From UBA4742 sp037138595 (GTDB taxonomy: Bacteria > Actinomycetota > Acidimicrobiia > Acidimicrobiales > Acidimicrobilacustridaceae), in the NCBI GenBank assembly GCA_037138595.1, contig JBAXIB010000008.1, positions 45,580-109,579 on the forward strand: DNA of 64,000 bases, in the 5' to 3' direction. Every line of letters starts with the position of its first letter. Position 1 is the first letter of the stretch. The notes beneath the pieces were generated by a model that did no database searches, was not told the DNA's origin, and saw only the letters and a list, made by a program, of their open reading frames with translations. Shown here piece after piece: positions 26,121 through 35,165 of the stretch. The position numbers were made by a program, and so were the translations under genes.

Positions 26121-27638
26121 GTGGCTATCGCAAAGATTCTTGGGATCGAGACCGAATTTGGCATCGTGATCCGGGGGGTCGACGAGTCCAACCCTATTGC
26201 TGCCTCGTCCTTGTTGATCAACTCTTATTTGCATCTAATCGGACATAGTGATGAGCCTTCGGCGCGAAACGTCGGCTGGGACTTCGAAGACGAGTCACCC
26301 GGGAATGATGCCCGTGGCCTTGCACCTTACGGAACGATGGCACCTGAGGTCGAGACCCACCTCGTGAACGCGGTTCTGACTAACGGAGCGCGTTACTACG
26401 TCGATCATGCACATCCGGAGTTGTCGACTCCTGAGTGTGCCGACGCGAGGGCGATCGTGGTTTTTGATCGCGCCGCCGAGGAGATTTTGATCGAGTCGAT
26501 GCGCGCGGCGAGTGACAGTTTGCCGGTCGGTCAGGAGCTCGTTATCTACAAGAACAACTCCGATGGCAAAGGAAACAGTTACGGCTGTCACGAGAATTAC
26601 CTCGTTGATCGAAAGCTGCCGTTCGCTAGAATCGTCGCCAATATCACGCCGCATTTCATCACTCGGCAACTCTTTACTGGAGCGGGAAAGGTTGGCAGCG
26701 AAGCACCCGGAGTGACCCATGACCAAGTCCCGTTTCAGTTAACCCAGCGAGCTGATTTCTTCGAAGAACCAGTGGGACTTGAAACGACGCTCAAACGGCC
26801 AATCGTAAATACCAGAGACGAACCCCACTGTGATTCAACGAAGTACCGACGTCTCCATGTCATTGTCGGGGACGCGAATCTTTCCGAAGTCGCCACTTTT
26901 CTCAAGGTCGGAACCACCGCGATCGTCCTTGCGATGATTGAAGACGATGCTTTACCTCGGCAGTTCACGTTTGCATCGCCCGTAAGTGCACTGCGACAAG
27001 TTTCGTATGACTTGACATTGAACGCAGCACTTGAAATGAACGACGGCTCAACAATTCGGGCCATCGAAATTCAGTGGGAACTACTGGAGCAAGCGAAGCG
27101 TTACGCCGACACCCACGGTTTGGCGTGTGTCAATGAAGGGGTCGGAGCCGACATCATGAAGCGATGGGAGATGGTGCTGTCAAAGCTCGAATCTGACCCG
27201 TTGGCGCTGGCAGACCAAATTGATTGGATCGCAAAGTATCGTGTTCTCAGTGGGTATCGAGAGCGTCATGATTTGCAGTGGGACGATGCTCGACTTGCGG
27301 CGATGGACTTGCAGTATCACGATCTGCGACCGGAGAAATCGCTCTTTTCTCGTCTAGGGATGGAGCGGATCACCAATGACACCGAGGTTGCGACGGCTTG
27401 TACTGAACCACCTACCGACACGCGGGCTTACTTCCGCGGCAAATGCTTGCAGCGCTGGCCTGACGAAATCGTTGCTGCCAACTGGGATTCGGTTGTATTT
27501 GATCTGGGGGGTGATTCGCTCCGCCGCGTACCAATGATGGAGCCAAGTCGCGGAACTGAGGCCCATGTGGGTACCTTGTTAGCGACGTGCACGTCGGCTG
27601 CCGAATTATTGGATCGACTCGACACCAGAAACAGCTAA
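26121..27638 (+). CDS. dop: Pup deamidase/depupylase Dop
   Basis: 505 residues of the carboxylate-amine ligase-like Pup-enzyme family. The ATP/Mg motif GIETEFGI is at the start, then HPELSTPECADARA, YKNNSDGKGNSYGCHENYL, and NTRDEPHCDSTKYRRLHVIVGDANLSE. It is the copy next to pup and longer than PafA, with the extra loop after GIETEFG, which identifies it as Dop. It removes Pup from substrates; its deamidase step should be unnecessary here because this Pup already ends in Glu. Confidence 0.95.
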   Translation: MAIAKILGIETEFGIVIRGVDESNPIAASSLLINSYLHLIGHSDEPSARNVGWDFEDESPGNDARGLAPYGTMAPEVETHLVNAVLTNGARYYVDHAHPELSTPECADARAIVVFDRAAEEILIESMRAASDSLPVGQELVIYKNNSDGKGNSYGCHENYLVDRKLPFARIVANITPHFITRQLFTGAGKVGSEAPGVTHDQVPFQLTQRADFFEEPVGLETTLKRPIVNTRDEPHCDSTKYRRLHVIVGDANLSEVATFLKVGTTAIVLAMIEDDALPRQFTFASPVSALRQVSYDLTLNAALEMNDGSTIRAIEIQWELLEQAKRYADTHGLACVNEGVGADIMKRWEMVLSKLESDPLALADQIDWIAKYRVLSGYRERHDLQWDDARLAAMDLQYHDLRPEKSLFSRLGMERITNDTEVATACTEPPTDTRAYFRGKCLQRWPDEIVAANWDSVVFDLGGDSLRRVPMMEPSRGTEAHVGTLLATCTSAAELLDRLDTRNS

Positions 27639-27684
27639 TTCGCGAGCAGTATGGCTATCGAAGAACTGATTGGAAGGGGACAAC

Positions 27685-27882
27685 ATGCCTGAGCGAGAGC
27701 AAATCCGAAAGCCCGCGCCAGCGAAGAAGGATGAAGCGGAGATCGAAGAGACTCCGGCTGCATCCGAAACCGGCCAGAAGATCAAGGCCGAGCTTGATGA
27801 CCTGCTCGACGAAATCGACAATGTCCTCGAAACCAATGCCGAAGAGTTCGTGCGAAGTTATGTCCAAAAGGGCGGCGAGTAG
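27685..27882 (+). CDS. pup: Prokaryotic ubiquitin-like protein Pup (Gly-Gly-Glu end)
   Basis: 65 residues, intrinsically disordered and acidic, with the ARC-binding helix region (KIKAELDDLLDEIDNVLETN) and C-terminus YVQKGGE. PafA joins the side chain of this last Glu to substrate lysines. Mycobacterial Pup ends in Gln and must be deamidated first; this one is encoded ready for ligation. ATG 27685 is preferred, with GGAAGGGG upstream; a TTG at 27670 is less likely. Confidence 0.96.
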   Translation: MPEREQIRKPAPAKKDEAEIEETPAASETGQKIKAELDDLLDEIDNVLETNAEEFVRSYVQKGGE

Positions 27883-27961
27883 CACTGCCAAATTTGGATT
27901 CGGTTCGTCAATTGCAATCGACTTCGAACGATCGAATCGAAGAAGCGATAACCTTGCACGG

Positions 27962-28810
27962 GTGACGTTGCCTTTGTTCTCCCTGAACGACGATCCAGGT
28001 CCGAGTTTCGCTGAGCTCCTTCGCAAAGTTGGCCTTCAACCACCTGTACCCAGCGGCGCGATTGCAGGTTCGCTGGCCATTACACACGGGACAACATGCG
28101 TAGCGATCCGCTATGCCGATGGCGTGGTTATGGCCGGTGACCGCCGAGCAACAAGCGGTAATCTCATTGCCCATCGGGCAATCGAAAAGATCTTTGCTGC
28201 GGATCGTTTTTCTGGTGTCGCTATCGCCGGTGCCGCTGGACCGGCGATGGAGATGGTCAAACTGTTCCAGCTTCAGCTTGAGCACTATGAAAAAGTCGAA
28301 GCTTCGGCCCTTAGCCTAGAAGGCAAAGCGAACCAGCTTTCGGCAATGGTGCGAAACAATCTGCCAGCAGCGATGCAAGGCTTAGCGGTCGTTCCGTTGT
28401 TCGCCGGCTATGACCTCGCTCGCAATAATGGGCGCCTGTTTCAATACGACGTCACTGGCGGAAGGTACGAAGAGACTAGTTTCGCCGCTTCGGGTTCAGG
28501 CGGTTCACATGCATCCACCGTGATGAAGTTGGGTTTTCTCGATTCAATGAGTCGTGAACAAACTCTTGATCTGGCAATTCATGCATTGTTCACCGCTGCC
28601 GATGACGACTCAGCAACCGGTGGACCAGATTTGGTTCGCGGGATTTACCCCACCATGGCGACAATCGGCGCCGACGGCTTCCAACGAATTGATGAGTCAG
28701 AAGTGTCCGAGCGGTTCGCAGCACTACTTAGCGATTTGTCGAGCCGAGAGAACAACCGTGCGGCTCGTTTGCCAGAGACGCCGTCGAATATCGATGGGCC
28801 GACATCATGA
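27962..28810 (+). CDS. prcB: 20S proteasome beta subunit
   Basis: 282 residues: a 43-residue propeptide removed before the catalytic threonine (ITHG|TTCVAIRY). In the mature chain Thr1, Asp17 (AGDRRAT) and Lys33 (IEKIF) are all present, so the site should be active. GTG 27962 gives a propeptide of normal size and start (TLPLFSL). The open frame continues upstream through pup in another frame, which is not coding. It overlaps prcA by ATGA. Confidence 0.95.
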   Translation: MTLPLFSLNDDPGPSFAELLRKVGLQPPVPSGAIAGSLAITHGTTCVAIRYADGVVMAGDRRATSGNLIAHRAIEKIFAADRFSGVAIAGAAGPAMEMVKLFQLQLEHYEKVEASALSLEGKANQLSAMVRNNLPAAMQGLAVVPLFAGYDLARNNGRLFQYDVTGGRYEETSFAASGSGGSHASTVMKLGFLDSMSREQTLDLAIHALFTAADDDSATGGPDLVRGIYPTMATIGADGFQRIDESEVSERFAALLSDLSSRENNRAARLPETPSNIDGPTS

Positions 28811-29487
28811 GCATGCCGTATTACGTCGCGCCGGAACAGGTGATGAAAGACCGAGCCGATTATGCCCGAAAGGGAATCGCCCGGGGACGAAGTCTTGCTG
28901 CAGTGGTTTACGAAGGCGGCATTCTGATCTGCGCCGAAAACCCGTCGTCAACACTGCGAAAAGTCAGCGAGATTTATGATCGCATCGCCTTCGCGGGTGT
29001 TGGCAAATACAACGAATTCGATCAGTTACGAATCGCCGGAGTTCGATCGGCGGACCTCAAAGGCTATTCCTATAGTCGAGAAGACGTTGATGCTCGAAGT
29101 TTGGCAAATCAATACGCAACCATTCTTGGACAAGTGTTCACCCATGAAATGAAGCCTATGGAAGTCGAGATTTTGGTCGCTGAGGTAGGCATTTCTCGCG
29201 CCACCGATCAGCTTTTCCACATCTTGTATGACGGAACCGTCATGGATGAAACCGGATTCACTGTCTTAGGTGGCGAAGCCGACGCGATTCGCGTTCGGTT
29301 GCAAGCATTGTGGTCCGACAACCTTGACTTGGCGGGTGCACTTCGGGCCGCGGTGGATGCGCTAGCTGGTCCTGATCGGACGCTCACGCCTGGCGACATC
29401 GAAGCTGCGACACTCGAACGCACTGACGCGCGCCGTGCCTTTCGGCGTATCGATGAGTTAGAACGCGACGCACTACTGAGCTCATAG
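28807..29487 (+). CDS. prcA: 20S proteasome alpha subunit
   Basis: 226 residues of the non-catalytic outer ring: MPYYVAPEQVMKDRADYARKGIARG (gating N-terminus and H0 helix), then the proteasome fold with FAGVGKYNEFDQLR. The C-terminal half has the actinobacterial alpha-subunit pattern. It docks the C-terminus of ARC. The start overlaps the prcB stop. It ends 19 bases before the convergent LLM gene. Confidence 0.95.
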   Translation: MSMPYYVAPEQVMKDRADYARKGIARGRSLAAVVYEGGILICAENPSSTLRKVSEIYDRIAFAGVGKYNEFDQLRIAGVRSADLKGYSYSREDVDARSLANQYATILGQVFTHEMKPMEVEILVAEVGISRATDQLFHILYDGTVMDETGFTVLGGEADAIRVRLQALWSDNLDLAGALRAAVDALAGPDRTLTPGDIEAATLERTDARRAFRRIDELERDALLSS

Positions 29488-29505
29488 GTCGGATGCGACC
29501 CCGAC

Positions 29506-30588
29506 TCAGATCATGCGCGGTTTGAGCGGAGCATGATTCAACGCCGGAAGCACGTCGAGCGAGACGCGGCGAGCTTGGCTGTCGTGGGGGTAGCCCGAAA
29601 AGATGAACGCTTCGATACCGAGAGCTTGATATGCCCCGATTTTCCGCACGACTTGGTCAGGATCACCCACGATGGCAGCACCGCAACCACTTCGGGCTCG
29701 ACCAATTCCCGTCCACAAGTTCTCCTCGACAAACCCGTCGCTATCGGCCGAATCCCGTAACTCCGTTTGCCGAGTAACGCCGACCGAATTGGCGTCGAGC
29801 GACCGAAGACGAATGTTCTCGCCTTCATCAGGGTCAAGTCGACTGAGTAATCGAACAGCCTCATCTCGGGCGGCTGCCTCAGATTCCCGCACGATGACAT
29901 GGGAGCGATAACCAAATCGCAGCGTTCGTCCATAGTTCGCCGCACGTTTGCGCATGTCAGCTATCAATTCGATCACGTTCTCCATGCGATCTGGCCACAT
30001 CAAGTAGACGTCAGCCGACTGCGCCGCGACCTCCCGAGCTTCATGCGAAAGCCCCCCGAAATACAGCGGGGGACAAGTACCGGACACTGTTGAAATAGTC
30101 GGTGGATCAATGTCGAAATCAAAATATTGATCATGATGAGAAACGGCGCGGCCATCGAGAAGTTCGCGAATGATGGTCATAACAGCGAGCGTCCGGGCAT
30201 ATCGCTCAGGGCCATCTAAGTCTTGGCCAGGAATATTGCTCGAGATGATGTTGACGGTGAGCCGGCCGCCGATCATCTGATCGAGTGATGCGAGCTGTCG
30301 AGCCAATTGAGGTGGCCAGAGTTCGCCTGCCCGGACTGCGGCGAGCACATGCATTCGGTCGAGCATCGGTGCAATTCCACTCGCAAATGCAGTCACATCG
30401 ATTCCAAGTTGATAGCCCGAAGGCAACAAGATGTTGTCGAAACCGCCTGCTTGGGCGGTGAGGGCGATGTCTCGGCAGTGGTCCCAGGAACTTTGCAAAG
30501 TCGGGTCGATCTGGCCGAGATACTCGAAGTCGTCATCGCACAATGCGGCGAACCACGAGATTTCCACCGAGCCATTTCCATGTTCCAT
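29506..30588 (-). CDS. LLM-class flavin-dependent oxidoreductase, SsuD-like
   Basis: A 360-residue bacterial-luciferase-like TIM-barrel protein close in pattern to alkanesulfonate monooxygenase (SsuD): ISWFAALCDD, LLPSGYQLGIDVTAFASGIAP, RLTVNIISSNIPGQDLDG, and PPLYFGGLSHEA. It probably oxidises a sulfonate or similar compound with FMNH2, or uses F420. No sulfonate transporter or flavin reductase is adjacent. ATG 30588 is preferred because the frame upstream is non-homologous and overlaps the divergent gene. With its divergent partner it interrupts the Pup-proteasome locus between prcA and pafA. Confidence 0.85.
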   Translation of the reverse strand: MEHGNGSVEISWFAALCDDDFEYLGQIDPTLQSSWDHCRDIALTAQAGGFDNILLPSGYQLGIDVTAFASGIAPMLDRMHVLAAVRAGELWPPQLARQLASLDQMIGGRLTVNIISSNIPGQDLDGPERYARTLAVMTIIRELLDGRAVSHHDQYFDFDIDPPTISTVSGTCPPLYFGGLSHEAREVAAQSADVYLMWPDRMENVIELIADMRKRAANYGRTLRFGYRSHVIVRESEAAARDEAVRLLSRLDPDEGENIRLRSLDANSVGVTRQTELRDSADSDGFVEENLWTGIGRARSGCGAAIVGDPDQVVRKIGAYQALGIEAFIFSGYPHDSQARRVSLDVLPALNHAPLKPRMI

Positions 30589-30597
30589 ATGCGTGTT

Positions 30598-30604
30598 TAC
30601 ACTA
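30598..30604. promoter_or_regulatory. Shared antiparallel -10 heptamer, LLM / Gfo-Idh genes
   Basis: TACACTA reads TACACT on the plus strand, 9 bases before ATG 30613, and TAGTGT on the minus strand, 10 bases before ATG 30588. As at 15802, one TANNNTA heptamer appears to serve both directions. Confidence 0.45.
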
Positions 30605-30612
30605 GGCCCATC

Positions 30613-31710
30613 ATGGTTGACGACGTGCGTTATGGAGTCATTGGTACCGGGATGATGGGTATCGAGCATTTGCACAATATCGCCGCAATCGCTGGGGCAA
30701 CGGTGACCGCGATTGCTGATGCAGATAGCGATTCACTCATCCGTGGAATGCAAGCAATTGTGTCGGATCCAACGTCTCATTCAGAGGCAGAAGTCGTTGG
30801 ATTCACGACTCATCATGAACTTCTCGAATCTGGGCTTTGCGATGCAGTCGTAATTGCCACTCCCAATCACACCCATTGCGATGTGGTGCTCGATGCCTTG
30901 ACGTCAGTGCCTCACGTGCTGATTGAAAAACCACTGTGCACTACGGTCGCTGATTGCTACAGAGTCATTGATGCAGCGATTGGTCACGAGGGAATCATTT
31001 GGGTCGGGCTTGAGTATCGTTACATGCCAGCGGTAGCACGATTTATCAAGCATGTGCACGACGGCGAAATCGGATCGACACGCATGCTTTCACTACGAGA
31101 ACACCGATTTCCGTTCCTGAACAAGGTCGGCGACTGGAACCGCTTTAATCGAAACAGCGGTGGCACGTTGGTTGAGAAGTGCTGTCACTTTTTCGACCTC
31201 ATGACCCTGGTCCTCGGTAGCGCACCCACCCGGGTGTTCGCGTCGGGGGCTCAAGACTTGAACCACCTCGATGAACTGTATGACGGCAATGTTCCTGACA
31301 TCATCGACAACGCATTGGTGATTGTTGACTTCGAAAACGGGGCGCGCGCCATGCTTGACCTCTGCATGTTCGCTGAAGCGAGTGAACATCAAGAAGAACT
31401 CAGTGCAGTCGGTGACCTCGGCAAGGTGGAGGCTTTCCTACCCCAATCAACGGTCAGGTTGGGACTTCGCTCTCAAGGCTCACATGGGGTGCATACTCAA
31501 GTCATTCGTGACAGAACCATCGCCTACGAGGGACTCCATCACGGCGCTAGTTTTCTCGAACACATTGACTTTCACGCGGCAGTACGGGGGAAACCGGCAC
31601 CAGTCGTCACTCTGGACCGAGGCCTCATGTCGGTCGCGATGGGAGTAGCTGCCCAACTCAGCATCGACGAGGGACGGGTCGTCTCGATGGGGGAGATCCT
31701 CAGCTCGTAA
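30613..31710 (+). CDS. Gfo/Idh/MocA family oxidoreductase
   Basis: 365 residues. The N-terminal NAD(P) Rossmann domain has GVIGTGMMGIEHLHN, followed by the EKPL motif (VLIEKPLCTTV) and the C-terminal alpha/beta domain with the family pattern GGTLVEKCCHFFDLM (catalytic His). The family mainly oxidises sugars or inositols. Homology begins at ATG 30613; the frame upstream is antisense to the LLM gene. It is divergently paired with that gene. Confidence 0.88.
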   Translation: MVDDVRYGVIGTGMMGIEHLHNIAAIAGATVTAIADADSDSLIRGMQAIVSDPTSHSEAEVVGFTTHHELLESGLCDAVVIATPNHTHCDVVLDALTSVPHVLIEKPLCTTVADCYRVIDAAIGHEGIIWVGLEYRYMPAVARFIKHVHDGEIGSTRMLSLREHRFPFLNKVGDWNRFNRNSGGTLVEKCCHFFDLMTLVLGSAPTRVFASGAQDLNHLDELYDGNVPDIIDNALVIVDFENGARAMLDLCMFAEASEHQEELSAVGDLGKVEAFLPQSTVRLGLRSQGSHGVHTQVIRDRTIAYEGLHHGASFLEHIDFHAAVRGKPAPVVTLDRGLMSVAMGVAAQLSIDEGRVVSMGEILSS

Positions 31711-31800
31711 TGTCAGGCCGAATTCGGCGGCAGGGCGAATTCACCAACCGTTCAATGAGTCGCAACCGGAAAAGTACCGACTCTAGACAGCCGCTGCCGG

Positions 31801-31806
31801 TAGCCT
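31801..31806 (+). promoter_or_regulatory. Candidate leaderless -10 (TAGCCT) for pafA
   Basis: TAGCCT ends exactly 6 bases before ATG 31813, and there is no ribosome binding site. It would start a leaderless pafA-pafB-pafC transcript. Confidence 0.5.
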
Positions 31807-31812
31807 CAGACG

Positions 31813-33171
31813 ATGGAGCGGAGGATCTTCGGGCTTGAAAATGAGTACGGAGTCACCTGCACATTGCGTGGCCAGCGCCGTTTAAGCCCTGATGAGGTCG
31901 CCCGCTATCTTTTTCGCCGAGTCGTGTCGTGGGGGCGAAGTTCAAATGTGTTCCTTGCGAATGGCGCTCGCCTCTATCTCGATGTGGGATCTCATCCGGA
32001 ATACGCGACACCCGAATGCGACTCGATTTATGACCTCATCGTTCACGATAAAGCCGGCGAACGAATCCTTGAACAACTCGTAATTGGCGCCGAACAACGG
32101 TTGAGCGACGAGGGCATTCGAGGCGACATTTACCTGTTCAAGAACAACACTGATTCAGCGGGAAATAGCTACGGCTGTCACGAGAATTACTTGACCAGCC
32201 GCGACGACGATTTCAGTCGCTATGCCGAAGTGTTGATCCCATTTTTGGTTAGTCGACAAATCTATGCCGGTGCAGGAAAGGTCCTGCAAACGGCGCGTGG
32301 CGCGATGTATTGCGTGAGCCAGCGTGCCGAACATATCTGGGAAGGCGTATCTAGCGCGACTACTCGTTCCCGTCCGATTATCAACACCCGTGACGAACCC
32401 CACGCTGACGCTGAAAAGTATCGTCGCCTTCACGTCATTGTGGGCGACTCAAATATGAGCGAGTACTCGTCCTTCCTGAAGGTGGGTGCGGCCAGCATCC
32501 TGTTGCGGATGCTGGAAGACCCCAAGGTCGTGCTGCGTGATATGACGCTTGAGAATCCAATTCGGGCTATCCGAGAGATCAGCCATGACATGACTTGTCG
32601 CCGCCGGGTGAGGCTCGCGAACGGACGAGAGGCGAGTGCACTAGAGATTCAATCTGAATATCTCAATCGTGCCCTCAAATACGCGGAACGCCGCGAGTTG
32701 AGCCCGTTTGAAATGCAGGCGTTGCACATGTGGGAGTACTGCCTTTCAGCGATAGAAAACGACCCGCTGAAGCTCGATCGCGAAGTCGACTGGGTGATCA
32801 AGTTCAACCTCATCGAGCGTTATCGTGAGCGACACCAATTGCCTCTGAGCAGCGCTCAGGTTGCACTGGTTGATTTGCAGTATCACGACATCAGCCGAGC
32901 CCGTGGACTGTTCTATAAGTTGCAGGATCGAGACATGGTTGATCGCATCTGCGATGATGCCGACATCGAAGCCGCCATGGAAACACCTCCCCAGACCACC
33001 CGAGCGAAACTCAGGGGAGATTTCATCCGGCGGGCCAAAGAACGCAAACGTGATTACACGGTTGATTGGGTACACCTCAAGCTCAACGATCAAGCGCAGC
33101 GGACCGTACTATGCAAAGACCCGTTCAAATCGCAGGACGACCGAGTCGAAAAACTGATCGCATCGCTATGA
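31813..33171 (+). CDS. pafA: Pup-protein ligase PafA
   Basis: 452 residues, the usual PafA length. GLENEYGVTC carries the catalytic acid/Mg ligands, followed by HPEYATPECDS, FKNNTDSAGNSYGCHENYL and NTRDEPHADAEKYRRLHVIVGDSNMSE. It phosphorylates the Pup C-terminal Glu with ATP and joins it to lysines. It overlaps pafB by ATGA. In mycobacteria pafA is likewise followed by pafBC, tat genes and helY. Confidence 0.96.
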   Translation: MERRIFGLENEYGVTCTLRGQRRLSPDEVARYLFRRVVSWGRSSNVFLANGARLYLDVGSHPEYATPECDSIYDLIVHDKAGERILEQLVIGAEQRLSDEGIRGDIYLFKNNTDSAGNSYGCHENYLTSRDDDFSRYAEVLIPFLVSRQIYAGAGKVLQTARGAMYCVSQRAEHIWEGVSSATTRSRPIINTRDEPHADAEKYRRLHVIVGDSNMSEYSSFLKVGAASILLRMLEDPKVVLRDMTLENPIRAIREISHDMTCRRRVRLANGREASALEIQSEYLNRALKYAERRELSPFEMQALHMWEYCLSAIENDPLKLDREVDWVIKFNLIERYRERHQLPLSSAQVALVDLQYHDISRARGLFYKLQDRDMVDRICDDADIEAAMETPPQTTRAKLRGDFIRRAKERKRDYTVDWVHLKLNDQAQRTVLCKDPFKSQDDRVEKLIASL

Positions 33172-34100
33172 CCATTGATAAATTTGAACGACTTCTGAAC
33201 CTCATCACCGCGCTGCTCGAAACAACTCGGCCACTTACCGCAATGGAGTTGCAGTCGCGGGTTCCGGGTTATCCCGACAACAAGGACAGCTTTCGACGAG
33301 CCTTTGAACGCGACAAGGACGAGCTTCGTGAGATGGGTGTGCCGCTCTTGCTCGAATCAGTACCGGGAGTCGACCCGCCTATCGATGGATACCGCATTGA
33401 TCGCTCTCGTTACTATTTGCGAGATCCAGGTCTCGAGACCGATGAACTAGCCGCCCTCAACTTGGCTGCGAGTGCCGTTCGGGTGGGCGATGTTGACCAA
33501 TCAACCGCGCTCTGGAAACTCGGAGGAGTCGATGGCGCTAGCAGTGCTGACCCCACCCTCGATGTGGCGATGGACGCGCTGCCGACTGACCCCCAACTTG
33601 CATCGCTGTACCAGGCTTGCTCGGAGCGCCGCACTTGTACGTTCCTGTATAACGACAAAGTTCGGGTCATCGAACCTCAGGGTGTCTCCTACCAGCGCGG
33701 GCACTGGTACTTGACCGGCTGGGATTCTGCGACCGCATCGGAACGAACCTTTCGAGTTGATCGATTTTCAGGTGATGTCACGATGGGAAAGCCTCGATCG
33801 TTCGATCGTCGAGAGCGCGCGTCAACACCAGTCATGGAACCGTGGCAACTCGGCGAGGGTGAAGAGCTCGTGGCACGAATGCTCGTCGATGCTGACCACG
33901 TCGCATGGGCCGCACGGCAACTTGGTGATTCGATTCCGGTTGAGTACCTCGCTGATGGGTCAGCGATCTTTGATATCGCGGTCGTGAACTGGCCCGCGTT
34001 TCGTTCATTCGTACTCACGTTCTTGGACCATGCCGAGTTGCTTGGTCCTGAAACGATGCGCGCTCAGATGATTTCATGGCTCCAGATGGTGGCATCGTGA
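33168..34100 (+). CDS. pafB: PafB, HTH/WYL transcriptional regulator
   Basis: 310 residues: an N-terminal winged helix (about 1-60, FERLLNLITALLETTRPLTA), a central WYL domain (about 140-215; RTCTFLYNDKVRVIEPQGV, WYLTGWD, RTFRVDRF) and a WCX C-terminal domain. PafB and PafC form a heterodimer that activates the LexA-independent DNA damage response in mycobacteria. The start overlaps the pafA stop and the stop overlaps pafC (GTGA). Confidence 0.93.
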   Translation: MTIDKFERLLNLITALLETTRPLTAMELQSRVPGYPDNKDSFRRAFERDKDELREMGVPLLLESVPGVDPPIDGYRIDRSRYYLRDPGLETDELAALNLAASAVRVGDVDQSTALWKLGGVDGASSADPTLDVAMDALPTDPQLASLYQACSERRTCTFLYNDKVRVIEPQGVSYQRGHWYLTGWDSATASERTFRVDRFSGDVTMGKPRSFDRRERASTPVMEPWQLGEGEELVARMLVDADHVAWAARQLGDSIPVEYLADGSAIFDIAVVNWPAFRSFVLTFLDHAELLGPETMRAQMISWLQMVAS

Positions 34101-35056
34101 CTCGGCCTGCGACGTCAGCGCGGGTGGCGCGCATGTTGAGCTTGGTGCCTTGGGTAGCGTCGCAGGGCAGTGTGTCCATCGACGAGATTTGTCGAAGGTT
34201 CGCTATTTCGCGGCAGCAATTGCTCGCTGATCTGACCACCGTTTCAATGGTCGGACTCTATCCCTATACCCCTGATGCGTTGATTCTTCTGTTCATCGAG
34301 GACGACACCGTTTCGATTGAGCTTCCGCAAGCGTTTGATCGGCCGTTATCACTGACACCCGAACAGGCTTTCGCTCTCGTGGGCGCCGGAGCGGCGATTT
34401 TGGCGACTCCCGGCGCAGATAGCACTGGTCCGCTCGCCAGAGGCTTGGCGAAGCTGTCAGCAGTCCTTGCCGGGAACGACGGCGTCGCTGGAAGCGAGAT
34501 CGATGTTCGCCTCGCGCCGGTTTCTGACACCGTTCTCGAACTTTTACGGCAAGCGGTTTCGTCTCGACATCAGGTCACGATTGACTACTACGCCTATGGC
34601 CGAGATGAGATAACCCATCGAACCATTGATCCCTACCGGGTGACCAGCACCCAAGGGCAATGGTACGTAAGCGCATATTGTCATCTCGCTCACGATGAGC
34701 GACTTTTTCGAGTCGATCGAATCCGTGACGCCAGCGTGCTTGAGACAACGTTTGAACCGTCAATCGAAGAGTTTTCCAGCGAGGTGTTCAACACGAAGGG
34801 AGACGACCCTCGTGTCGAACTTGTTCTTTCGGCGGAGGCACGTTGGGTTTTGGAGCAGTATCCAATTGAGAGTTCGGTCGACCTTTCCGACGGATCTTGT
34901 CGTGTCACGATAGCTGTGGCTGCGAAACCTTGGCTCGAGCGGCTCTTGTTGAGGCTTGGCGATGATGCCGAGGTACTTTCTGGGCCGCTCGACCTGCGCC
35001 AAGCTGGATCCGACGCGGCGGCGAGGGTCCTTCGACGTTACGAACAATCGCAGTGA
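34097..35056 (+). CDS. pafC: PafC, HTH/WYL transcriptional regulator
   Basis: 319 residues with the same HTH-WYL-WCX layout as PafB: HTH about 8-60 (RMLSLVPWVASQGSVSIDEI), WYL about 155-225 (QVTIDYYAYGRDEITHRTIDP, WYVSAYC, RLFRVDRI) and WCX to the end. The GTG start overlaps the pafB stop. It acts with PafB; the WYL pocket may sense single-stranded DNA. Confidence 0.93.
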   Translation: MTRPATSARVARMLSLVPWVASQGSVSIDEICRRFAISRQQLLADLTTVSMVGLYPYTPDALILLFIEDDTVSIELPQAFDRPLSLTPEQAFALVGAGAAILATPGADSTGPLARGLAKLSAVLAGNDGVAGSEIDVRLAPVSDTVLELLRQAVSSRHQVTIDYYAYGRDEITHRTIDPYRVTSTQGQWYVSAYCHLAHDERLFRVDRIRDASVLETTFEPSIEEFSSEVFNTKGDDPRVELVLSAEARWVLEQYPIESSVDLSDGSCRVTIAVAAKPWLERLLLRLGDDAEVLSGPLDLRQAGSDAAARVLRRYEQSQ

Positions 35057-35119
35057 GCGCTCTGCGGCTCGCGGCCATAGTTCAGCTTTCGGTGATGACG
35101 GTTGCGGTCGCGAGTGCGG

Positions 35120-35125
35120 TAGCCT
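35120..35125 (+). promoter_or_regulatory. Candidate -10 (TAGCCT) for lepB
   Basis: TAGCCT in a GGTAGCCTCAG context identical to that before pafA. Here it is followed by a leader of about 35 bases with AAGGA before ATG 35166, so this gene would be leadered. Confidence 0.4.
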
Positions 35126-35165
35126 CAGCAGCCGACTCGCTCACCTCGAAGGAAAAACTGACCGC

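Noticed and set aside
27587..27961. In-frame extension of prcB back through pup
   Set aside because: It overlaps pup in another frame, has no proteasome homology, and would give a propeptide far longer than the usual 40-60 residues.
30307..30612. In-frame extension of the Gfo/Idh gene
   Set aside because: It is antisense to the LLM gene; the Rossmann motif begins just after ATG 30613.
31717..31728. Perfect 12-bp palindrome GCCGAATTCGGC after the Gfo/Idh gene
   Set aside because: One short palindrome is expected by chance in 64 kb; no second copy or T-tract.
34956..35165. In-frame extension of lepB overlapping pafC
   Set aside because: The extra residues are the pafC end in another frame; ATG 35166 has AAGGA upstream.
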